64,000 nt of DNA from Spirochaetia bacterium (lineage in GTDB: Bacteria > Spirochaetota > Spirochaetia > Treponematales > Breznakiellaceae). The stretch spans positions 62,001 through 126,000 of the forward strand of contig BNUU01000001.1 in the NCBI GenBank assembly GCA_025997595.1. Direction: 5' to 3'. The notes beneath the pieces were generated by a model that saw only the letters and a program-made list of their open reading frames with translations, was not told the origin of the DNA and did no database searches. Every line of letters starts with the position of its first letter. Position 1 is the stretch's first letter. This document shows, piece by piece, positions 59,141-64,000 of the stretch. The translations under genes and the position numbers were made by a program.

Positions 59141-59335
59141 CTAGTGTTCTGTCTTATTCAAATGACATAACAAAAAATACCAAGAGATAACCGCAAAGAG
59201 CGCAAAGTTTTCGCAAAGTACGCAAAGAATATGCAAGAAAAGTCAAAATTCCTTTACTTTCTTCACCTTTGCGAACTTTGCGTTTTCACTTCGCGTCCTT
59301 TGCGGTTCCGTCTTCTGTTTAAGACAGAACACTAG
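59141..59335. mobile_element. MITE-like 195-bp palindromic element
   Basis: Sixteen-base perfect terminal inverted repeats, CTAGTGTTCTGTCTTA (59141-59156) and its complement (59320-59335). The interior is also partly self-complementary, with GCGCAAAGTTTTCGCAAAG on one side and CTTTGCGAACTTTGCG on the other. The outermost CTAG may be a target-site duplication. No ORF of note lies inside. It separates the lipoprotein promoter from the LuxR gene. Confidence 0.7.
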
Positions 59336-59373
59336 GGTTTACCCTAATGTGAAAATTTTACCCGCTTTTGGGC

Positions 59374-60291
59374 TTATACGCGTTTAACCAGGGCAGACAG
59401 GGCAGAGCGGTTCGGCGCGCCGGTCTTCCGGTATATGTTGCTCAGGTGGAATGCCACCGTTTTGGGGGTTACAAAGAGGCCGGCCGCTATTTCCTTATTG
59501 GATTTACCCCGCAGCAATTCCTCCGCCGTCTGCCTCTCCCGGTCGCTTAAGGAGAATTCGGCGCAGAACTGCGGGGATAGCCCCGCTTCCTCTGTCCAGA
59601 CCGGCGGGGCGCCGGATACCCTTATCGCCAGGGTTTGCGCACCGCTTTGAATAAGGGCGCGGGTGTAGACGTAGAACACCCCCAGGTTGCAGAATATGCT
59701 GAAAATGGCGAAAAGAAAGCCCGGCAGGTGGTATATGTTGATGCCCTGTTCAACCAGCAGGGGGTCGGCGATTACGGCAAAGACGGTCAGGATTGCCCAA
59801 AGCCCGAAGGGCGGGATAACGGTTAATAGCCACGCGGTAAAGGGCGGCTTTGCGGCGAAGCGTTTCATAATATTGTAGAAACATATGGATACCGCGAACA
59901 CCAGCAGATATTGCAGATTGTATTGCAGATAATACCCCGGAGAGCGGGACTCAAGAAAGCGGCCAAAAATCAGGACGATAAGGGAACTGCGGGCATTGTC
60001 TATCGATGCTTCCATCCCGATATAGAAAAACGCGGTAAAGAGGGATCGGCGCAGGTCTCCGCTGAGGAAGGCAAAGAGGATCGGAAAAAGCGCCCAGGAA
60101 ACCCCGTTTTGAAGAACGGTCATGGGGGTGAGTATCCAGAAGGTATAGGCCGCGGGCATGGCAAGGAGGAGCGCGATACGGCGCCAGAGCGTGGGGGGCC
60201 GGTGCATCCAGTAAAACAGTACCCACCATGCGGCGATGCTGGAAGCGGCGCGGGTCAACTCCCACATTATAACCGGCTCGTAGTGGTTCAT
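59374..60291 (-). CDS. Membrane-bound LuxR-type transcriptional regulator
   Basis: 305 residues. Residues 1-225 hold about seven hydrophobic helices (e.g. IALLLAMPAAYTFWILTPM, LFAIFSIFCNLGVFYVYT), and the C-terminal 65 residues are a LuxR helix-turn-helix: LSDRERQTAEELLRGKSNKE, then TPKTVAFHLSNIYRKTG. It should sense a membrane or extracellular signal and act on DNA at the membrane. A 36-codon leader ORF carrying the poly-C tract overlaps its start as ATGA. SD AGGGAG lies nine bases upstream. Possible target: the lipoprotein gene next door. Confidence 0.85.
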   Translation of the reverse strand: MNHYEPVIMWELTRAASSIAAWWVLFYWMHRPPTLWRRIALLLAMPAAYTFWILTPMTVLQNGVSWALFPILFAFLSGDLRRSLFTAFFYIGMEASIDNARSSLIVLIFGRFLESRSPGYYLQYNLQYLLVFAVSICFYNIMKRFAAKPPFTAWLLTVIPPFGLWAILTVFAVIADPLLVEQGINIYHLPGFLFAIFSIFCNLGVFYVYTRALIQSGAQTLAIRVSGAPPVWTEEAGLSPQFCAEFSLSDRERQTAEELLRGKSNKEIAAGLFVTPKTVAFHLSNIYRKTGAPNRSALSALVKRV

Positions 60292-60398
60292 ACGCGGCTG
60301 CTCCCTGCCCCTTTAGCATGGAAAGGGTACGCAATTAGCGGATTAACGGGGGGGGGGGGGGGGGTAAATAATATGATAATACCCAATACTTTAAACAT
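60288..60398 (-). CDS. Leader ORF with homopolymeric proline codons upstream of luxR-type gene
   Basis: ATG at 60398, 36 codons, stop TGA overlapping the regulator ATG by four bases. The peptide starts MFKVLGIIILFT, then five prolines from the run of 17 C, then VNPLIAYPFHAKGAG. With 16 or 18 C the frame meets TAA well before the regulator start, so coupling holds only when the tract length leaves remainder 2 on division by 3. The ATG lies about where transcription should begin, so the mRNA might be leaderless. Function inferred, not shown. Confidence 0.5.
   Translation of the reverse strand: MFKVLGIIILFTPPPPPVNPLIAYPFHAKGAGSSRV
60348..60364. repeat. Homopolymeric G tract, 17 bases
   Basis: Seventeen uninterrupted G on the + strand, C in the leftward transcript. 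It lies in the leader ORF of the LuxR-type gene, downstream of the predicted transcription start. Confidence 0.95.
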
Positions 60399-60404
60399 GG
60401 GAAT

Positions 60405-60433
60405 AGTATACCAAAAATTGAAATACTGTGCAA
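60405..60433 (-). promoter_or_regulatory. Promoter of the LuxR-type gene
   Basis: On the - strand TTGCAC (60433-60428), 17-base spacer, TATACT (60410-60405). Six bases further is the ATG of the leader ORF at 60398. Confidence 0.65.
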
Positions 60434-60559
60434 GTGGTGGGTCTTTTGCTGAAAAACCTCTTTTTAGGGTGTATCTTTCTTCCAAATTATATGGCTCATA
60501 ACACTATTACTACGTCAATGCTTTTTCAGCAGGTTTGTTATGCGCAGTAGGGGCGTACT

Positions 60560-60895
60560 TTACATCATTTTTTCTATATTATTTTCTTTCATTATATTTT
60601 TCCAGTCTCGTTTGTTATATAAAAATCTAATTATATTAACTTTATTCTCTCCTTCATCAACAATATAATACAATACATAATTTTTCACTTTTATTGATCT
60701 ATACTTAAATGATGCTAAATAACTGTCTTGAACTAATGGTCTTGTCAACGGGGTTTCCTTTAAATAGTTCAATTTATTTATTAATTCTATTATCAGATTT
60801 TCTGCCGCCATTGGCGATTCCAGTTTTTCCTTAATATATGTATATGATGTCCTGACATCACTACGTACTACTTTTGAGTATGCTAATGTATACAT
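60560..60895 (-). CDS. RelE/ParE family toxin
   Basis: 111 residues, beta-strand-rich RelE/ParE fold, with YTLAYSKVVRSDVRTSYTYI at the N-terminus and IKVKNYVLYYIVDEGENKVN near the C-terminus, ending in a helix. Codons are AT-rich compared with almost every neighbour, suggesting transfer. It follows the antitoxin directly (TAAATG). The antitoxin-first order fits this toxin family. Confidence 0.85.
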   Translation of the reverse strand: MYTLAYSKVVRSDVRTSYTYIKEKLESPMAAENLIIELINKLNYLKETPLTRPLVQDSYLASFKYRSIKVKNYVLYYIVDEGENKVNIIRFLYNKRDWKNIMKENNIEKMM

Positions 60896-61162
60896 TTATT
60901 TTCCAATATATTGATTTAATTCTTTCATCATTTCTTCTTCAGTTATTATTTCACCGTTTTTTATTTGATTTAATCCAACTTCCAATAATTGATATAATTC
61001 TATTTTCCCCATAAATTCTTCGTATGTTTCAATGCTCATTACAGCCAAATCTCCACGCCCATTTTCTGTTATAAAAACAGGTTCTCTATTTTCGTGACAA
61101 AAGGTTGAAATTTCACCATAATCATTACGTAAGTCGGCACTTGCTCTTATTGCAGGCATCAT
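60896..61162 (-). CDS. Phd/YefM family antitoxin
   Basis: 88 residues. The N-terminal Phd fold (RASADLRNDYGEISTFCHEN, VFITENGRGDLAVMSIETYE) binds DNA, and the acidic C-terminus should bind the toxin. Two ATG codons in tandem (61162 and 61159) are possible starts after GGGGG. AT-rich like its partner; own promoter upstream. Confidence 0.88.
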   Translation of the reverse strand: MMPAIRASADLRNDYGEISTFCHENREPVFITENGRGDLAVMSIETYEEFMGKIELYQLLEVGLNQIKNGEIITEEEMMKELNQYIGK

Positions 61163-61181
61163 TTACCCCCTAAATGACTAA

Positions 61182-61210
61182 AATTTAATGGTTTTTTTTG
61201 ATTTTGTCAA
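61182..61210 (-). promoter_or_regulatory. Promoter of the ParE/Phd toxin-antitoxin operon
   Basis: On the - strand TTGACA (61210-61205), 17-base spacer rich in A, TAAATT (61187-61182). Confidence 0.6.
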
Positions 61211-61241
61211 GAGACTTTTTGTATTTCTGCGCTTTGTCGTT

Positions 61242-62573
61242 TTAAATAAGATTTCCCCGCACATACTTCGCCACAATATGGCGATCGTCCGAAAGGTACA
61301 CTGTCCGCCGGAGCCGCTCCTCCACGCTCAGGCTGAAAGGGGCGGCCAGGTCCGCATCGTCAATGACCAGCGCGTCAAATTCATAGCCCGGATCAAAGGA
61401 GCCTGTTGCGCCGGCATTGCCCGGTAAACCGGCCTTCCCAAAAAAAGATCCGCCCCCAAGGGTTCCCATCCAGAACGCTTCCTCAAAAGTGATGGGCGCT
61501 TCGTCTTTGGCAACAAGGCATTGCCGTAGTTTGGAAACCCCGATTGCGTCGGTCATGGCCCGGAAGATCGAAGTGTGGACGCCCCCGGCAACATCGCTGC
61601 CGAGCCCTGTCGGTATCCCCATGTCCAGGAAGCGGCGTACCGGGGCGATGCCGGATGAGATGTTGAGGTTCGATTGGGGGCAGTGGGCGATATACACGCC
61701 CCGGCTCCGCATCAGGCGCAGTTCCTCTTCCCCTGACCAGACGCAGTGGGCCATGATGGTCGGAATTTCCGCGCCGAAGAGATCATGCCGGGCGTAGGCG
61801 TCGCCGTAACAGCCTGCCTCGGGACACAATTCCCGCACCCAGGCAATCTCACGCTGATTTTCCGAAAGATGGGACTGGAGGGGGAGGGCGCGGGGGGAAT
61901 GGGCTGCGGCGCAGTGTTTCTGAATTCTCGCGAGGGCTGCCATCAGATCATCACTGCATGAAGGAATGAAGCGCGGCGTCAGTATGGGATAGGTGTTCTT
62001 ATAGTTTCTGTCGGCAAGTGCGGTAAGCCATTCGCGGGTCGCGGCGGCGGATGTTTCCGCGTCAGCTTCCCGCAGGATATCAGGACTGTTGCGATCCATG
62101 TTGACCTTGCCCACCATGGACACCAGTCCGGATTCTTCCAGAAGGTCCATTAGTATTACTGTGGCGGGTACGTGAATGGTGGCAAAGATGCAGAAACGGG
62201 TATTGGGACTCCGCTTTAAATGTTCAGTTAAAAGACCGTAGGCCAGCCGGGCATATTCGGCGTCACGGTATTTTGCCTCCTCGGGGAAGGCGTGTTTTTC
62301 GAGCCAGCTTAAAAGCTCCAGGTCCATGCCAAGGCTTCTGAAGCTGAATTGAGGGGCATGCATGTGGAGATCGGTCAGACCGGGGAGGATTAGGCGGCCC
62401 GTGTAGTCGATGAGGGGGAAGCCCGCAAAGGCCTCGGGCAAACGGGGGAACACCCCCGCGGATTTACCCTTCTCGCAGACCAGATAGCTGTTTTCAAAGG
62501 TCTCCAGCCTTGTTTGAGTTTTACTGTAAGCGATATCGCCCTTTAATGCAAAATTTTGTGATGCCACTTCCAT
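61242..62573 (-). CDS. guaD: Guanine deaminase
   Basis: About 443 residues, amidohydrolase superfamily; hydrolyses guanine to xanthine and ammonia. The family motif PGLTDLHMHAPQFSFRSLG matches guanine deaminase, with further metal-site His in LPLQSHLSENQ and PTIMAHCVWSGEEEL and the Asp in IPTGLGSDVAGG. An extra Gly-rich segment (AGLPGNAGATGS) lies late in the protein. ATG 62573 (MEVASQ) is chosen; an ATG at 62588 is also in frame. It fits the purine-uptake permeases at the other end of the window only loosely. Confidence 0.85.
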   Translation of the reverse strand: MEVASQNFALKGDIAYSKTQTRLETFENSYLVCEKGKSAGVFPRLPEAFAGFPLIDYTGRLILPGLTDLHMHAPQFSFRSLGMDLELLSWLEKHAFPEEAKYRDAEYARLAYGLLTEHLKRSPNTRFCIFATIHVPATVILMDLLEESGLVSMVGKVNMDRNSPDILREADAETSAAATREWLTALADRNYKNTYPILTPRFIPSCSDDLMAALARIQKHCAAAHSPRALPLQSHLSENQREIAWVRELCPEAGCYGDAYARHDLFGAEIPTIMAHCVWSGEEELRLMRSRGVYIAHCPQSNLNISSGIAPVRRFLDMGIPTGLGSDVAGGVHTSIFRAMTDAIGVSKLRQCLVAKDEAPITFEEAFWMGTLGGGSFFGKAGLPGNAGATGSFDPGYEFDALVIDDADLAAPFSLSVEERLRRTVYLSDDRHIVAKYVRGNLI

Positions 62574-62635
62574 GACTATGAAATACATTTACTCTGCTGT
62601 CAATATGTGTGTATAGTAAGACAAGGAGAGCGCCG

Positions 62636-63358
62636 ATGTATCAAATTAAAACCCAGGTCTTTTTGAGCGGCAGCGATGTAAACGGACGGCTCAGGTTTGA
62701 CGCCGCAATGGATATGATGCAGGACTGTTCTGTTCTGTGGACCGAATCGGAGATCGAATTCAAAAAATATCTTATTGATAATAACCTCATCATGATCCTG
62801 GTAAACCGCCAGGCCGATGTTTTGCGCATGCCCCTTTACAAAGAGCATCTTACCGTTGAAACCTCGATATACGAATGTAAGGGCGCCTTTGGTATGCGCA
62901 ATACGGTTATCTATGACGATAGTCATAAGCCCTGCATTGTCAGCTGGGCCACCGGGGCCTTTGTTGATTTCAATACCGCACGTCCCTTCAGGCTTCCCCC
63001 GGAAATTAATAATGCTATTGCGCTTGATTCGAAAATTGAAATGGAATATGCGGGAAGAAGAATTGATGTACCGGAATCGTCGGACCTTCTGTCCGAAGAT
63101 AAAAAATTTCCACCCCTTGTTGTTACCTCATTGGATATAGATCTTAACCGGCACATGAACAACGGGCGGTATGTAAAAGCCGCCATGGACTTTCTGCCCG
63201 ATGATTTTATCATTTCCCGTTTCAGGGTTGAATACAAAAAGCCCGCCGCCAAAGGAGATCTGTTGTATCCTGTTATCAAGTACACATATCCGCACAACAT
63301 ATATATTCTGCTTGCAGACGAAACCGGCAGTCCCTATACGGTGATGGAGTTTTCTTAG
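62636..63358 (+). CDS. Acyl-ACP thioesterase-like protein
   Basis: About 240 residues, double hot-dog fold. The second domain contains LDIDLNRHMNNGRYVKAAMD, which matches the N-x-H-x-N-N block of FatA/FatB-type acyl-ACP thioesterases. It releases fatty acids from the acyl carrier protein. AAGGAGAG lies five bases before ATG 62636. Its end is followed by a strong terminator shared with cstA. Confidence 0.85.
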   Translation: MYQIKTQVFLSGSDVNGRLRFDAAMDMMQDCSVLWTESEIEFKKYLIDNNLIMILVNRQADVLRMPLYKEHLTVETSIYECKGAFGMRNTVIYDDSHKPCIVSWATGAFVDFNTARPFRLPPEINNAIALDSKIEMEYAGRRIDVPESSDLLSEDKKFPPLVVTSLDIDLNRHMNNGRYVKAAMDFLPDDFIISRFRVEYKKPAAKGDLLYPVIKYTYPHNIYILLADETGSPYTVMEFS

Positions 63359-63381
63359 AGAAAAAGCTGTCGTAAACAACA

Positions 63382-63409
63382 GGGCTGCCCAACGGACAGC
63401 CCCTTTTTT
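63382..63409 (+). terminator. Rho-independent terminator between thioesterase gene and cstA
   Basis: GGGCTG (63382-63387) pairs with CAGCCC (63397-63402), with extra inner CC/GG pairing, followed by a run of six T. Downstream of the rightward gene; cstA converges from the other side. Confidence 0.85.
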
Positions 63410-63411
63410 AA

Positions 63412-63999
63412 CTAATCTTTGAGGGTATTTTTCTGTTTGATACCGATAAGCGGGACAAACAGGGCAAACAGCACGACGGCAAGGACAAGTCCAATCACGA
63501 TACCTACGGTATAGGTGACGTCACTGCTGCCGGTTACTTTGGTAAGCGTCGGGCCGAGACATTCATTCGCCGTAAAGAAGTAGCTCGTCACTACCACGGT
63601 CATGAAAGTTGCCGGAATCAGGGTGAGCCAGTAGAACTTGCCGGTTTTGGCAAGGTAGGCGCTCACCGCCCATAACGCAATCGTCGCCAGGGTCTGGTTT
63701 GTCCACGCGAAATAGCGCCACAGAATGTTGAAGTTGGCCGCGCTCTTGATGGCAAACAGCACGAGGGCAATACCAATGGCGAACAAGGGAATAGCAATAA
63801 CAAAGCGGTTCTTGAGCGGCTTTTGGTCATACTTCATGGAATCGGCAATGGTGAGCCGCGCACTGCGGAACGCCGTATCGCCGGAGGTAATCGGGCAGGC
63901 CACAACACCAAGGACGGCGAGTACACCGCCAATCCACCCCATGAGCTCTGTGGAGGATGTGGTAACGATACCGGCGGCGCCGCCCAGTTTTTTCATTGC
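63412..63999 (-). CDS. cstA: CstA family peptide/pyruvate transporter (partial, 5' end outside window)
   Basis: C-terminal 195 or so residues of the carbon-starvation membrane transporter; the frame is open to the last base. Features: ACPITSGDTAFRSARLTIAD, then WRYFAWTNQTLATIALWAVS, characteristic of CstA, and a final helix ending GIKQKNTLKD. Homologues import peptides or pyruvate under starvation. Confidence 0.93.
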   Translation of the reverse strand, partial: AMKKLGGAAGIVTTSSTELMGWIGGVLAVLGVVACPITSGDTAFRSARLTIADSMKYDQKPLKNRFVIAIPLFAIGIALVLFAIKSAANFNILWRYFAWTNQTLATIALWAVSAYLAKTGKFYWLTLIPATFMTVVVTSYFFTANECLGPTLTKVTGSSDVTYTVGIVIGLVLAVVLFALFVPLIGIKQKNTLKD

Positions 64000-64000
64000 A

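Noticed and set aside
59951..60334. Longer or alternative start frames for the LuxR-type gene
   Set aside because: In the regulator frame a TAA lies 24 bases before its ATG, so it cannot extend through the poly-C tract; the other frame is a shadow.
63404..63412. Reading the T-run after the thioesterase gene as the cstA terminator
   Set aside because: For the leftward cstA transcript the bases beyond the hairpin are not U-rich, so the terminator is assigned to the rightward gene.
1..64000. tRNA genes, CRISPR array, prophage or complete IS element
   Set aside because: No T-loop GGTTCGAATCC-type cloverleaf, no regularly spaced repeats and no transposase, integrase or phage structural proteins were seen on either strand.

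Overview
This looks like a piece of a spirochaete chromosome, most likely a termite-gut-type Treponema; that is a judgement from protein flavour, not a search. Pointers are a Maf-type flagellin-glycosylation gene, a non-discriminating archaeal-type AspRS beside gatCAB, CUT1 sugar uptake with lipoprotein binding proteins, membrane-bound LuxR regulators, beta-helix lipoproteins and long poly-G tracts. Genes are dense and often overlap by ATGA. No tRNA, rRNA, CRISPR array, prophage or complete IS element was recognised. Layout: 1-4.1 kb, a purine/nucleoside-type ABC permease pair (first one cut by the window edge), a TetR regulator and a large FAD protein. 4.1-7.8 kb, an NlpE-like lipoprotein bracketed by two copies of a hairpin repeat, an acyl-CoA synthetase and a MATE exporter. 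7.8-12.7 kb, a leftward gatC-gatA-gatB-aspS-MATE run in which the AspRS probably mischarges tRNA(Asn) and GatCAB amidates it. 12.8-18.7 kb, a DUF234 ATPase, an AMMECR1 protein, then infC-rpmI-rplT-zapB-like-zapA-manA-yaiI from one strong promoter. 18.7-21 kb, a GAF/HD-GYP c-di-GMP hydrolase, a stand-alone parvulin and a DinB protein. 21-31.3 kb, a divergent catabolic locus: DapA-like aldolase plus FGGY kinase leftward; LarA-like epimerase, CUT1 ABC transporter, split UxaA/SuyAB-type dehydratase, TIM-barrel isomerase and RraA-like lyase rightward. It reads as uptake and breakdown of an unidentified sugar acid or hydroxy acid. 31.4-39.1 kb, a leftward run iorA-iorB-thiSG-thiH-thiE-TPR-YmdB-like-RseC-Hsp20. 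39.2-41.4 kb, a RelB/YoeB toxin-antitoxin pair, a triple hairpin and a sodium symporter. 41.5-54.4 kb, envelope and housekeeping genes: glycosyltransferase, DEAD-box helicase, HlyC/CBS protein, degenerate HD-GYP protein, aminotransferase, maf, PBP, signal peptidase, LysM/M23 peptidase. 54.4-60.5 kb, accessory: a 42-residue membrane peptide, a deacetylase-like secreted protein, a retropepsin-like protein, a beta-helix lipoprotein, a MITE-like palindrome and a membrane LuxR regulator. 60.5-64 kb, an AT-rich ParE/Phd pair, guanine deaminase, acyl-ACP thioesterase and the end of cstA. The most distinctive signals are non-coding. (1) Tandem runs of short, nearly perfect hairpins recur at gene ends and in leaders (about 4.1, 4.6, 20.95, 26.1, 39.8 and 54.4 kb); at 39.8 kb three hairpins share one 8-nt loop on unrelated stems. 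(2) Related small palindromes lie inside coding genes, in variable segments (FAD protein, aspS, gatA twice, iorA, DEAD-box, maf). (3) Two long poly-G tracts lie just upstream of leftward signalling genes. The one upstream of the LuxR gene sits inside a 36-codon leader ORF whose stop overlaps the luxR start only at the present tract length modulo three, suggesting a phase-variable translational-coupling switch.
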